From assembly GCF_019711595.1 (NCBI RefSeq), contig NZ_JAIGNR010000002.1:248001-312000 (forward strand): a stretch of DNA of 64,000 bases, written 5' to 3'. Shown piece by piece: positions 25,670 to 34,453 of this stretch (the first letter of the stretch is position 1; each line of letters begins with the position of its first letter). Under the pieces are notes generated by a model. The model was not told the DNA's origin. It searched no databases and saw nothing but the letters and a program-made list of their open reading frames with translations. Both the position numbers and the translations under genes were made by a program. Source of the stretch: Qipengyuania sphaerica. GTDB lineage: Bacteria; Pseudomonadota; Alphaproteobacteria; Sphingomonadales; Sphingomonadaceae.

Positions 25670-26425
25670 TTAAAGGAAAGGCTCCTCGCCCGGTGCGTGG
25701 ATGCCGCATTCGACCTTGTCCCAGCCGGCCCAGCGGCCTGCACGCGGGTCTTCGCCCGGGGCGACTGCGCGCGTGCAGGGAGAGCAGCCGATCGAAGCGA
25801 AACCGCGCTCGACCAGCGGGTGGCGGGGCAGGTCGTGTTCCTCGAAATACGCGGAAATGCGCTCTGCATCCCAGTCGATCAGCGGGTTGATCTTCAGGCG
25901 GCCTTGCGCATCCGAGGTGTCGATTTCGAAGCGCGGCAGGTTTGCGCGGGTGGTCGACTGGAAGGCCTTCCGCCCTGTCAGGCTGGCATCGTAGCGGGCC
26001 AGCGCCTTTTCGAGCGGGCGGACCTTGCGCAAGTCGCAGCAACCATCCGGATCATAGGACCAGCGCAGGCCAGTCTCGTCGCGCGCCTGCAGGTCTTCGA
26101 TGTCGGGATAGATATTGACGAGGTTCAGGCCGAGCCGCTCGGCAAGCTGGTCGCGATAGGCGAGCGTTTCGGGGAAATGCTTGCCGGTCTCAAGGAATAG
26201 CACCGGCACACTGGCATCGATTTGCGAAACGAGATGCAGCAAGGCTGCGCTTTCCGCGCCGAAGCTCGATACGATGGCGATATCGCCGGCAAGATTTCCG
26301 TCGAGGACGGCACCGAGCCATTCCTCGGTATCGCTGCCGCGGAACATGCGGTTGAGCCGGATGGCGTCATGCTCCGTGAAGCGCGGACCCGTATCGAGCC
26401 GGTCGATGGCGCGCATCTCGCTCAC
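25670..26425 (-). CDS. cysH: Assimilatory adenylyl-sulfate (APS) reductase, CysH family
   Basis: A 251-residue CysH-type reductase that makes sulfite from activated sulfate. The four cluster cysteines are present as C129-C130 (DGCCDLRKV) and C214-x-x-C217 (GCSPCTRA), binding [4Fe-4S]. This marks the APS-using type rather than the PAPS-using enterobacterial form. The catalytic cysteine is C240 in VECGIH. The PP-loop nucleotide segment is SSFGAESAAL. The start is GTG overlapping the DUF934 stop (GTGA); an ATG at 26416 is an alternative. It is the last gene of the sulfate-reduction operon and is followed by a hairpin terminator. Confidence 0.94.
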   Translation of the reverse strand: MSEMRAIDRLDTGPRFTEHDAIRLNRMFRGSDTEEWLGAVLDGNLAGDIAIVSSFGAESAALLHLVSQIDASVPVLFLETGKHFPETLAYRDQLAERLGLNLVNIYPDIEDLQARDETGLRWSYDPDGCCDLRKVRPLEKALARYDASLTGRKAFQSTTRANLPRFEIDTSDAQGRLKINPLIDWDAERISAYFEEHDLPRHPLVERGFASIGCSPCTRAVAPGEDPRAGRWAGWDKVECGIHAPGEEPFL

Positions 26426-26868
26426 GCGTGCCTCTTGCTCCAGATCGGCGTGCGCGCATCGGCGGCGGACTGGTAGACTTCGGGCCAGCGGGTGAGCGCG
26501 GCTTCGAGGTCCTGCTCGTTCAGCGGCGCGTCCGGATCGAAGGCATCGAAACCGCAGCGGCGCATATAGGCGACCTGGTCGACCAGCACGTCGCCCACGG
26601 CGCGCAATTCGCCCTCGTAACCGGCTTCGCGCAACAGGCGAGCCGAAGAATAACCGCGTCCGTCGCCGAAAGCGGGGAAGTTCACCTCGACCAGCGCGAG
26701 GCGTTCGAGGTGCGGGATCAGTTCGCGCGCATCGTCGCCCGGCTCGACCCGCACCGCGCTGGCGGCGGTCTGGTCGAGGAAGCTGTCCACGGTCACTGCT
26801 GCGTGGTCGACCGGGTCGTCCTCGCGGTAGCGGATCAGGCGGTCGTTTTCGGTCGCGAGGTCATCCAT
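26422..26868 (-). CDS. DUF934 family protein of the sulfite-reduction operon
   Basis: A 148-residue protein of the DUF934 family, which is almost always encoded between cysI and cysH in alpha- and betaproteobacteria. Conserved-looking segments are LIPHLERLALVEVNFPAFGDGRGYSSARLLRE-type strands (for example VNFPAFGDGRGYS) and DQVAYMRRCGFDAF. It has no cofactor motif that I can see. It overlaps cysI by eight bases and cysH by four. Its role in sulfite reduction is inferred from context only, perhaps electron delivery or assembly. Confidence 0.85.
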   Translation of the reverse strand: MDDLATENDRLIRYREDDPVDHAAVTVDSFLDQTAASAVRVEPGDDARELIPHLERLALVEVNFPAFGDGRGYSSARLLREAGYEGELRAVGDVLVDQVAYMRRCGFDAFDPDAPLNEQDLEAALTRWPEVYQSAADARTPIWSKRHA

Positions 26869-28492
26869 AGAGCGCCTCCTTGAAGGGGGTCATGCCGATA
26901 CGGCGATAGGTGTCGAGGAAGCGCTCGTCGTCCTGGCGTTCGCGCAGGTAAACGTCGGCAGCGGTTTCCACCGCATCGACGATGCCCGCCTCGTCGAAAC
27001 CGGGGCCGGTGATCTTGGCGAGGGAAACATCCTCCGCCTCGCTTCCGCCAAGCAGCAGCTGGTAATTTTCCACGCCTTTCCGGTCGACGCCGAGGATGCC
27101 GATATGGCCTGCATGGTGATGCCCGCAGGCGTTGATGCAACCCGAAATCTTCAGCTTCAGCTGTCCCAGCGCCTCGGTCTTGCCGCTCGCGGCGAAACGC
27201 TCCGAAATCTTCTGCGCGACGGGGATCGAGCGCGCATTGGCGAGGCTGCAATAGTCGAGACCCGGGCAGGCGATGATGTCCTCGATCGTATCGAGGTTCG
27301 GGCTGCCCATCCCTGCCCCGTCGAGCGCAGTCCACAGCGCGTGGAGATCGGCCTTGCGGACATGCGGAAGGACGACGTTCTGCGTGTGCATGACGCGCAA
27401 TTCGTCGAAGCTGTATTCCCTGGCGAGGTCGGCCATCACGCGCATCTGTTCGGACGTCGCATCTCCGGGGATACCGCCGACGGGCTTGAGGCTGATCACG
27501 GCCGAGACATAGCCCGCGGCCTTGTGTGCCACGGTGTTGCGATCGACCCAGAGCGCGAAATCGGGATCGGTGCGGTCGATCTCTTCGCTCGCTCCTGCCT
27601 CGAAGGCGGGATCCGTAAAGAAGGTGCGAATGCGCTCGAGTTCGGCGAAGGGCGGTTCGATACCCTCGTCCAGCATGCGGGCGAATTCCTCGTCCACCGC
27701 CTCGGTGAAAGCATCCTTGCCCATTTCGTGGACGAGGATCTTGATGCGCGCCTTGTACTTGTTGTCGCGCCGTCCGTAGCGGTTGTAGACACGCAGCACG
27801 GCCTCGGCATAGGTCACCAGCCGGTCGAGCGGGACGAAGTCCTTGATGCAGGGCGCAATCATGGGCGTGCGCCCCATGCCGCCACCGACATAGAAGGCCG
27901 CGCCCAGCTCGCCGCCCTGCTCGACGATCTGGATGCCGATATCGTGGAGGCGCATGGCCGCGCGGTCGGTATCGCTGGCGATCACCGCGATCTTGAACTT
28001 GCGCGGCAAGTAGCTGAATTCGGGGTGGAAGCTCGACCACTGGCGCAGCAGTTCGGCATAGGGGCGCGGGTCGACCAATTCGTCCGCCGCAGCGCCAGCG
28101 AAATGGTCCGAAGAGATGTTGCGGATGCAGTTTCCGCTGGTCTGGATGGCATGCATCTCGACCTTGGCGAGGTCCGCCAGCAGGTCGGCCGCCTGTTCCA
28201 GCTTGATCCAGTTGTACTGGATGTTCTGCCGCGTGGTGAAATGCCCGTATCCGCGGTCGTACTTGTCCGCGATATCGGCGAGCGCGTGCATCTGGCGGCT
28301 GTTCAGCGTGCCATAGGGGATGGCGACCCGCAGCATATAGGCGTGGAGCTGCAAATAGAGCCCGTTCATCAGCCGCAGCGGCTTGAACTGGTCCTCGGTC
28401 AGCCTGCCTTCGAGGCGGCGACGCGCCTGGTCGCGGAATTCCTCGACGCGCGCGTCGACCATGGCTTGGTCGTATTGGTCGTACAGATACAT
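26861..28492 (-). CDS. cysI: Sulfite (nitrite/sulfite) reductase haemoprotein
   Basis: A 543-residue sirohaem-[4Fe-4S] reductase that reduces sulfite to sulfide with six electrons. Two half-repeats are visible: HFTTRQNIQYNWIKL and TSGNCIRNISSDHFAG in the first. The cluster ligands CPGLDYC and GCINACGHH lie in the second, followed by HAGHIGILGV. The start ATG overlaps the DUF2849 stop (TGATG). In this operon type the electron donor is probably ferredoxin or an unlinked flavoprotein, since no cysJ gene is nearby. SUMT, which makes the sirohaem precursor, is encoded two genes upstream. Confidence 0.93.
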   Translation of the reverse strand: MYLYDQYDQAMVDARVEEFRDQARRRLEGRLTEDQFKPLRLMNGLYLQLHAYMLRVAIPYGTLNSRQMHALADIADKYDRGYGHFTTRQNIQYNWIKLEQAADLLADLAKVEMHAIQTSGNCIRNISSDHFAGAAADELVDPRPYAELLRQWSSFHPEFSYLPRKFKIAVIASDTDRAAMRLHDIGIQIVEQGGELGAAFYVGGGMGRTPMIAPCIKDFVPLDRLVTYAEAVLRVYNRYGRRDNKYKARIKILVHEMGKDAFTEAVDEEFARMLDEGIEPPFAELERIRTFFTDPAFEAGASEEIDRTDPDFALWVDRNTVAHKAAGYVSAVISLKPVGGIPGDATSEQMRVMADLAREYSFDELRVMHTQNVVLPHVRKADLHALWTALDGAGMGSPNLDTIEDIIACPGLDYCSLANARSIPVAQKISERFAASGKTEALGQLKLKISGCINACGHHHAGHIGILGVDRKGVENYQLLLGGSEAEDVSLAKITGPGFDEAGIVDAVETAADVYLRERQDDERFLDTYRRIGMTPFKEALYG

Positions 28493-28788
28493 CAGATAAC
28501 CCAGGTGCCGATATCGGTTTCGGTCGGCTTCAGTGTGAGATCGGGGCGCACGGTGGGGCCGAGGGCCCGGATGCGGTCCTTGATATGCGACGGGCGCGGG
28601 CGGCCTTCGTGGCGCTCGGCGTCGATCGCGTAGGGCGCGTTGACACGGCGCGCGGCCTCTTCGCGGCGGGCAATTTCGTCCTCGCTGCCAGTGACGTCGA
28701 CCGCGTCCTCGACATGAAGCGACCAGTCCTGCCCGGTCCACCAGGTGACGCTACCGCTCTTGAGGTCGTTGCCGGTGAGAATTCTCAT
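28492..28788 (-). CDS. DUF2849 family protein
   Basis: A 98-residue protein starting MRILTGNDLKSGSVTWWTG and containing WSLHVEDAVDV. It is the DUF2849 family, encoded between the SUMT gene and cysI in many alphaproteobacteria. The C-terminal half is charged (RPRPSHIKDRIRALGPT) and ends DIGTWVI. It has no enzyme motif. The overlaps with both neighbours (ATGA with cobA, TGATG with cysI) imply strict co-expression. Its biochemical role is unknown. Confidence 0.85.
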   Translation of the reverse strand: MRILTGNDLKSGSVTWWTGQDWSLHVEDAVDVTGSEDEIARREEAARRVNAPYAIDAERHEGRPRPSHIKDRIRALGPTVRPDLTLKPTETDIGTWVI

Positions 28789-29540
28789 GTGTGTGCCTCC
28801 TTGGCGAGCCGGACCAGCGCATCCTCGCGCGCGGTCACTTCGCCGATGACGATAAGGGCCGGGCTCACCACCGCTTCGCGTTCCACGAGATCGGGAAGCC
28901 CCGCCAGCGGCGCGCGCAGGACGCGCATTTCGGGGCGCGCACCGTTTTCGATGACCGCGATGGGCATGTCGGGTGCAAGCCCGTCTTCCATCAGCTTCTC
29001 GGCGATCTGGGGGGCGGTCTTCACGCCCATGTAGATGACCAGCGTGCGGCCCTTGCCCGCGAGTCCAGCCCAGTCCTGCTCGGCGAGGCCCTTGCACTGG
29101 CCGGCGACGAAGCTGACGATCGACGAGGCCTCGCGGTGGGTGAGCGCAATCTTCGCCGCTGCCGCCGCGCCATTGGCAGCGCTGATGCCGGGCACGACTT
29201 CGACCCTAACGCCGGCGGCGTGTGCGGCTTCGGCTTCCTCGCCGCCGCGCCCGAAGATGAAGGGGTCGCCGCCCTTGAGGCGCAGGACGTCCTGCCCGCT
29301 GCGTGCAATCCGCACCAGCAGCGCATTGATATCATCCTGCGGCAGCGTGTGCTTCGAACGGCTCTTGGCGACCGAGATCAGCTCGGCATCTTCGCGCGCC
29401 AGCGCCAGCACCGCCGGATCGACCAGACCGTCATGCACGATGATCCGCGCACGCTCGATCAGCCGCGCAGCGCGCAGCGTGAGAAGGTCGGGATCGCCCG
29501 GCCCCGCGCCGACGAGATAGATGGTTCCAGCCTGTGCCAT
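28785..29540 (-). CDS. cobA: Uroporphyrinogen-III C-methyltransferase (SUMT)
   Basis: A 251-residue methyltransferase that makes precorrin-2, the precursor of sirohaem for the adjacent sulfite reductase. Family motifs are YLVGAGPGDPDLLTLRA (AdoMet site) near residue 8, LRLKGGDPFIFGRGGEEA near 80-97, and VVPGISAANGAAA. The start is placed at MAQAGTIYL; an ATG 12 codons upstream is less likely. It is the first gene of the cobA-DUF2849-cysI-DUF934-cysH operon. The partner dehydrogenase/ferrochelatase is encoded at 18.3 kb. Confidence 0.93.
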   Translation of the reverse strand: MAQAGTIYLVGAGPGDPDLLTLRAARLIERARIIVHDGLVDPAVLALAREDAELISVAKSRSKHTLPQDDINALLVRIARSGQDVLRLKGGDPFIFGRGGEEAEAAHAAGVRVEVVPGISAANGAAAAAKIALTHREASSIVSFVAGQCKGLAEQDWAGLAGKGRTLVIYMGVKTAPQIAEKLMEDGLAPDMPIAVIENGARPEMRVLRAPLAGLPDLVEREAVVSPALIVIGEVTAREDALVRLAKEAHT

Positions 29541-29637
29541 GCTGCCAAGATGCGCGGCATGGCGGGTCTGCGCCAATCAGAATGCGTGTCCGGCTGGGTA
29601 GCGGAAATTTTGAAATCCACGCTGTTGGCGCGTGAAC

Positions 29638-30696
29638 CTATTCTTTTGTAACTTTGCCATCCTTGGCCATCGCCTCGAACCAGCGGTCGAGCTGGTCGGA
29701 CGAGCGGATGTGGATATCGCGCTGCGGGAACGGGATCTCGATGCTGTTTTCCTTGAACAGCCACCACAGCTTTTTCAGCACCGCGCTGCGGACATTGCCG
29801 ACCCCGTCCTCGGGATCCTGGATCCAGCAGTGGATCACGAAATTGACCGAGTTGTCGCCATATTCGCTCATCCAAACGGTCGGCGGCGGAGCCTTGAGGA
29901 TGCGGTCGCAGCTCTTGGCGGCTTCGAGCATGAGTTCCTCGGCCAGCTTCATATCGGCTTCGTAGCTGACGCCCACGGGCACCTGCATGCGCACGTTCTT
30001 CGAGGAATAGGACCAGTTTTCGACCTGGTTGATCATCAGGTTTTCGTTCGGGATGAGGTATTCGCGCTGGTCGCGCGTTGTCACCGAAACCGCGCGCACG
30101 CCGATCTTGCGAATCTGGCCGAAGGTTTCGTTGCCCGCCGTGTCGGCCACGGCGATGACGTCGCCCGGCTTGATCGACTTGTCCATCAACAGGATGATCC
30201 CGGCGATCAGGTTACCGAAGGTCTTCTGGAGGCCGAAACCGATGGCAAGGCCGAAAGCGCCGGAGAAGACGGCGAGCGCCGTCAGGTCGATCCCGAGCAG
30301 GTCGATGCCGACGAAGAAGGCCGCCGCCCAGACCGCAATTGTGAGCAGTTTTTCCGCAAGGAGCTGTTGCGTATCGTCGAGCTTGGTAAACCGGCGCACC
30401 CCGCGTCGGCCGAGCTTGCTGACAAACCACGCGCCCACGATCACCGCCATCACGATCAGCGCGACAATCAGTATATCGAACAGCGAAATCCGCATCGAGC
30501 CCATGCTCAGCGCAATCCCGTCGAGTGTGCCGATCATCGAACCGACGGTTTCGTTCTTGTCGCTGACCGCCTCCTTGATACCCTCGACAGCAGCAACGGC
30601 GCTTTCCTCGGGCGCCTGCTCGGCAAGGCTCCACGCCTGTTCGACCGGCGTTGCTTCCGGCGTGGGCGTTTCGGTGGGGCTGGTTTCGACCTGCAC
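29638..30696 (-). CDS. MscS-family mechanosensitive channel
   Basis: A 352-residue membrane protein of the small-conductance mechanosensitive channel family. A Thr/Pro/Glu-rich N-terminal tail (about 1-60) precedes three or four helices, including LFDILIVALIVMAVIVGAWFV. The pore helix region GLAIGFGLQKTFGNLIAG and the beta-domain sequence IKPGDVIAV...GQIRKIGVRAVSV are the family hallmarks. The start is GTG, two bases after the metC-like stop, so it is likely part of that operon. It would release solutes on hypo-osmotic shock. Confidence 0.92.
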   Translation of the reverse strand: MQVETSPTETPTPEATPVEQAWSLAEQAPEESAVAAVEGIKEAVSDKNETVGSMIGTLDGIALSMGSMRISLFDILIVALIVMAVIVGAWFVSKLGRRGVRRFTKLDDTQQLLAEKLLTIAVWAAAFFVGIDLLGIDLTALAVFSGAFGLAIGFGLQKTFGNLIAGIILLMDKSIKPGDVIAVADTAGNETFGQIRKIGVRAVSVTTRDQREYLIPNENLMINQVENWSYSSKNVRMQVPVGVSYEADMKLAEELMLEAAKSCDRILKAPPPTVWMSEYGDNSVNFVIHCWIQDPEDGVGNVRSAVLKKLWWLFKENSIEIPFPQRDIHIRSSDQLDRWFEAMAKDGKVTKE

Positions 30697-30698
30697 GT

Positions 30699-31910
30699 CT
30701 ATCCTTGGTCCATAGCCGCGAAGGCCTGTTCGAGATCGGCGATGAGGTCGCCGGTGTCTTCCAATCCGATGGATAGGCGAATGGCGAAGCGGTCCTCAAC
30801 CCCCCATCCCTCTTTTGGCCACGCCATTTTCGAACGGACCGGTTCGACATCGAAGGGTAGCGCAAGGCTTTCGAACCCGCCCCAGCTGTAGCCGATGCCG
30901 AACAGTTCGAGCGCGTCGATCAGGCGGCAGCGCGCGGCATCGTCGCGCCCGTTGAGGACGAAGCTGAAGAGGCCGCAGCCGCCGGTGAAGTCGCGTTGCC
31001 AGTATTCATGGCCGGGCGAACCGGGCAGCATGGGGCACAGGACATGGGCCACCTCCTCGCGGGCATCGAGCCATTTGGCGAGTTCCAGCGCGCATATGGT
31101 TTGCCGCTCCAGGCGCACGCCCATTGTCCTGAGGCCCCTAAGCGCAAGCGCCGCATCGTCGGGCGAAACCACATGGCCAAGCTGCTGCGAGGTGCGGCGC
31201 AAGCGGCGATACCACCGCTCGCCGGCAGTTGCCGCACCCATCATCAGGTCCGAATGCCCGCCGACATGCTTGCTGAGCGAACTCACCATGATGTCGCAGC
31301 CATGATCCAGCGGCGAGAAGCCGAGCGAGGATGCCCAGGTATTGTCGAACAAGGTCGCTGCGCCCTTCTCGCGCGCGATCCGGGCGAGAGCGGGAATGTC
31401 GCAGACTTCCATCGTCAGGCTGCCGGGGGCCTCGAGCATGACCGCCTTGGTGCGCTCGCAAAAGGCAGCTTCATATGCCGCGTGATCGAAGGGGTCGAAA
31501 AAACGGTGCTCGACGCCGAAACGCTTGAGGATGCCCATCGCCGCATTGCGGGTGGGGTCGTAGGCATTGTCGGTGACGAGCAGCACGTCGCCCGTCTTCA
31601 CCATCGCCATCAGCGCCCCGACAATTGCGGAGACGCCGCTCGGCGCGAGCACAGTGCCGAATGCGCCGGCTTCCAGATCGGTCAGTGCCTCTGCCAGTGC
31701 CCATTGGGTCGGCGCGCCGCGGCGGCCATAAAAGAAGTTGCCGTCCTCGTTGGACTTCACCCCTTCGCGCAGCGCCGCGCAGTCCGCGTAGAGATGCGTG
31801 CTCGCGCGCCAGACGGGCGGGTTTACGACTTGATCGGCGAAGTGGCCCGAGCGTCCGCCGGTGACGAGCCGCGTTGCGGGCGATTGCTTGTCCTTGTTCC
31901 CCCCGGCCAT
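30699..31910 (-). CDS. metC: Cystathionine beta-lyase (Cys/Met metabolism PLP enzyme)
   Basis: A 403-residue PLP-dependent trans-sulfuration enzyme. NFFYGRRGAPTQWALAEAL at about 60-78 binds phosphate. SSLSKHVGGHSDLMMGA near 205-221 contains the PLP lysine, and FGIGYSWGGFESLALP near 355-370 is diagnostic of cystathionine beta-lyase. It should split cystathionine to homocysteine, pyruvate and ammonia. The start is at MAGGNKDKQSPATRL. It lies two bases after the sulfurtransferase gene and two before mscS. It could equally act as a C-S lyase on other thioethers. Confidence 0.9.
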   Translation of the reverse strand: MAGGNKDKQSPATRLVTGGRSGHFADQVVNPPVWRASTHLYADCAALREGVKSNEDGNFFYGRRGAPTQWALAEALTDLEAGAFGTVLAPSGVSAIVGALMAMVKTGDVLLVTDNAYDPTRNAAMGILKRFGVEHRFFDPFDHAAYEAAFCERTKAVMLEAPGSLTMEVCDIPALARIAREKGAATLFDNTWASSLGFSPLDHGCDIMVSSLSKHVGGHSDLMMGAATAGERWYRRLRRTSQQLGHVVSPDDAALALRGLRTMGVRLERQTICALELAKWLDAREEVAHVLCPMLPGSPGHEYWQRDFTGGCGLFSFVLNGRDDAARCRLIDALELFGIGYSWGGFESLALPFDVEPVRSKMAWPKEGWGVEDRFAIRLSIGLEDTGDLIADLEQAFAAMDQG

Positions 31911-31912
31911 GC

Positions 31913-32746
31913 TCAACGCGCCTCCCCGCTCTCTTTCGGCGTTTCCGGGTCCGTGCCCCATTCGAGCCAGCTTCCGTCGTAGAGCGCGGCGTCATGCTCG
32001 CCCACCAGAGCCAGCGCAAAGAGCAGGACCGTAGCGGTCATCCCGCTGTTGCAGCTGGTCACGACGGGCTTCGAGATGTCCACGCCCGCTTCGGCAAACT
32101 GCGCACGGATTTCCTCGGGCGAGGCATAGGTCCCGTCCTCGCGGATAAGCTTGGCGTAGTGGAGATTGCGCGCACCGGGGATATGCCCTTCCGAGCCGCT
32201 ACCCGCCTTCCCGATAAAGCGCGCCCTGTCCCGCGCATCGACGACCTGCCAGTCGCGGCTGTCGGTATTGGCGAGTATTTCCTCCTTGTCGCGGACGGTG
32301 CGATGGGGCTGCGGATCGGCGCGGTGGCGCGGCGCGTGTTGGACGATCCGGTCGGACAGCCTGCGCCCTTCGATCCGCCACTTGCCCAGCCCTCCGTCGA
32401 GGATCGCGACCTTCTGTTCGTCGTAACGGGTGAGAATGAACCATGCGCGCGCGGCGCTGCGGATGTCGCTGTCGTCATAAATGACGATCCGGCTGCCCGG
32501 CGCGATACCGAGGGCGCCCATCCGTTCGGCGAACTGCTCGGGAGTAGGAATGGCCTTGGGCACCGCGGACCCTGCATCGATGAAGCTGGCGAGATCGAGG
32601 AACCGCGCGCCCGGGATATGCCCCGCCGCAAATTCCTTTCGTGCATCGCGTGGATCGTCAGGCAGGTGCATCGTCGCGTCCAGGATGACGAGATCATCCG
32701 CATCGAGGCGCGCGGCAAGCCATTCGGTCGAAACGAGAAGGTCCAT
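31913..32746 (-). CDS. Sulfurtransferase with two rhodanese domains (SseA-like)
   Basis: A 277-residue tandem rhodanese. The first, inactive domain runs about 10-125 (VILDATMHLPDDPRDARKEF, GHIPGARFLDLASF). The second domain carries the active cysteine in VTSCNSGMTATVLL near 238. The loop CNSGMTA is closer to the 3-mercaptopyruvate sulfurtransferase loop (CGSGVTA) than to thiosulfate sulfurtransferase. It moves sulfane sulfur to cyanide or another acceptor. The start is at MDLLVSTEWLAARL. It is the first gene of an operon with the cystathionine beta-lyase and probably mscS. Confidence 0.9.
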   Translation of the reverse strand: MDLLVSTEWLAARLDADDLVILDATMHLPDDPRDARKEFAAGHIPGARFLDLASFIDAGSAVPKAIPTPEQFAERMGALGIAPGSRIVIYDDSDIRSAARAWFILTRYDEQKVAILDGGLGKWRIEGRRLSDRIVQHAPRHRADPQPHRTVRDKEEILANTDSRDWQVVDARDRARFIGKAGSGSEGHIPGARNLHYAKLIREDGTYASPEEIRAQFAEAGVDISKPVVTSCNSGMTATVLLFALALVGEHDAALYDGSWLEWGTDPETPKESGEAR

Positions 32747-32783
32747 CACCCGCTTGCTAGCGGGAGCGCGGGTCCGTGTCGAT

Positions 32784-33878
32784 TCAGTCCAGCGCGCGGG
32801 CGGCGATCGGCTCGTAGCTGCGCGGACCTTCGTCGAGCCGGAAGGGCGTGACACGCCCGCCGCCCGGAGCGCCGAGACCGACTACAAAGGTCTTTACCAG
32901 CGGCTCCTCGCATGCACCGTCGACGCGCAGGCGCAGCAGCGGCACGAAGAGCGCGGCATTGCTCTGCCGGATCGCGCGCACCTGCGAGAGCGGGATCGTG
33001 ATCTGGCCCTCGTACCGCACGCTCTGGCCGGGTGCGATGCGCTCGAATGTATGCCGTTTTTCGAGCTGCTGGTTGGCGCTCGCTACCTGCTGTTCGACCG
33101 GCACGCCGCCATGCGCGGAGACGATATCGGCACCCACGACGACATTGCCGAGCGCGCGCGTCGCCTTGTTCATCAGCGAGACGCGATATTGCAGCGTGGC
33201 GTTCATCAGCGAGCGGGTGAGCTTGATCGCATCGGCCTTCACGAGGATATCCGAGGGAGAAACCGGCCCGCCAGCGGTTATGACGGGCCTTTCGATCTCG
33301 GGCGGAGGCGCGTTGCGGCGGCGCTGCGAGATGAGATAGCCGAGACCGAGTAACAGCAGCAAACCGCCGCCGAGTGCGGGCCAGAGCCAGTCGATGCCTT
33401 CCTCGCTGGCGGGTTCCTGCGCAGCGGTTTCGCCTGCCGTGGATGTCGGAACGGCTGCAGGCTGCCTTGTGGCGGTCTCGCTCGGAACGGGAGCCGGAAC
33501 GATGGGCGCGGTCTCGCCGGGGTCGAGCGGCAGGCGCTCCGCACCCGTCGGCAAGGCGCTGGGCTGGACACGCGGAGTGACGGTAGGCTGCGAAGACGGT
33601 TGCGCTCGGGCAGGGGTCGCACTGGCACTGGGCACGGGTGTCGGCGTGGCAGTCGGGATCGGCTGTACCGTTGCAGGCCGCGCAGTCGGGGTCGGCGTCG
33701 GCGTGGCGATTACGCGCGGGACGGCGGGGACATTGCTGCCCTCGGTATCGACGGGACCCTGCGCACGCGGACTCGCCGTCGGCGTCGGGTTGGGCGGCAG
33801 CTGGAAGTCCTGCGCGGCAAGGCCGGCGGGCGCTGCGAGCACGAGCGCGATCAGGGGCAGGCGGAAACGGGTTTTCAT
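32784..33878 (-). CDS. Exported Thr/Pro-rich membrane protein with a beta-rich C-terminal domain
   Basis: A 364-residue protein. A signal peptide (LPLIALVLAAPAGLAAQ) is followed by a low-complexity region rich in T, P, A and V (about 25-190) containing runs such as TPTPTPTARPAT. One membrane helix (WPALGGGLLLLLGLGYLIS) then precedes a folded C-terminal domain of about 140 residues with alternating strands (VSLMNKATRALGNVVVGADI, GQSVRYEGQITIP, LLRLRVDGACEEPLVKTFVV). The topology is tail-outside or tail-inside linker; the function is unknown. It is downstream of queF on the opposite strand. Confidence 0.75.
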   Translation of the reverse strand: MKTRFRLPLIALVLAAPAGLAAQDFQLPPNPTPTASPRAQGPVDTEGSNVPAVPRVIATPTPTPTARPATVQPIPTATPTPVPSASATPARAQPSSQPTVTPRVQPSALPTGAERLPLDPGETAPIVPAPVPSETATRQPAAVPTSTAGETAAQEPASEEGIDWLWPALGGGLLLLLGLGYLISQRRRNAPPPEIERPVITAGGPVSPSDILVKADAIKLTRSLMNATLQYRVSLMNKATRALGNVVVGADIVSAHGGVPVEQQVASANQQLEKRHTFERIAPGQSVRYEGQITIPLSQVRAIRQSNAALFVPLLRLRVDGACEEPLVKTFVVGLGAPGGGRVTPFRLDEGPRSYEPIAARALD

Positions 33879-33981
33879 CGGTAAAGGCGGCTCAATCGAG
33901 GGGTCGCGCTGAATAGGCACTGAAGGCGCAAGTTCCAAGCCCCGCCTTGCGCAAATCCGCCATTCGCGGCACAGGCGCGGC

Positions 33982-34440
33982 ATGAGCGACACACCCACAC
34001 CCAAGTTCCTCGGCGCGAACAGCCCGCTGCCCTCCTCGCCGGAGGCAGCAGAGCTCGATTACGTGCCCAATCCGCGCGCGGGCCAGCTCTACATGGTCCG
34101 CTTCGCCGCGCCCGAGTTCACCTCGCTGTGCCCGGTCACCGGCCAGCCCGATTTCGCGCATCTCGTGATCGATTATGCGCCGGGCGAAACCATCGTCGAA
34201 TCGAAGAGCCTCAAGCTGTTCCTCGGTTCTTTCCGCAACCATTGCGGTTTTCACGAGGACGTGACGGTCGGCATCGGCCAGCGCCTGTTCGACGAGATGA
34301 AGCCGCAATGGCTGCGCATCGGCGGCTACTGGTATCCGCGCGGCGGCATCCCGATCGACGTTTTCTGGCAGAGCGGTGCGCCGCCTGAAGGCTTGTGGCT
34401 ACCCGACCAGGGCGTTTCGTCCTATCGTGGGCGCGGATAA
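33982..34440 (+). CDS. queF: NADPH-dependent preQ0 reductase (QueF)
   Basis: A 152-residue unimodular QueF that reduces preQ0 (7-cyano-7-deazaguanine) to preQ1 in queuosine synthesis. [17 protein letters not shown] contains the catalytic cysteine C50 and aspartate D57. The QueF motif [19 protein letters not shown] contains the preQ0-binding glutamate E73. The other queuosine genes (queC, queD, queE) are not in the window. The start is preceded by only weak Shine-Dalgarno sequence. The next gene follows after 13 bases. Confidence 0.95.
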   Translation: MSDTPTPKFLGANSPLPSSPEAAELDYVPNPRAGQLYMVRFAAPEFTSLCPVTGQPDFAHLVIDYAPGETIVESKSLKLFLGSFRNHCGFHEDVTVGIGQRLFDEMKPQWLRIGGYWYPRGGIPIDVFWQSGAPPEGLWLPDQGVSSYRGRG

Positions 34441-34453
34441 GGGAGAGAGATTG

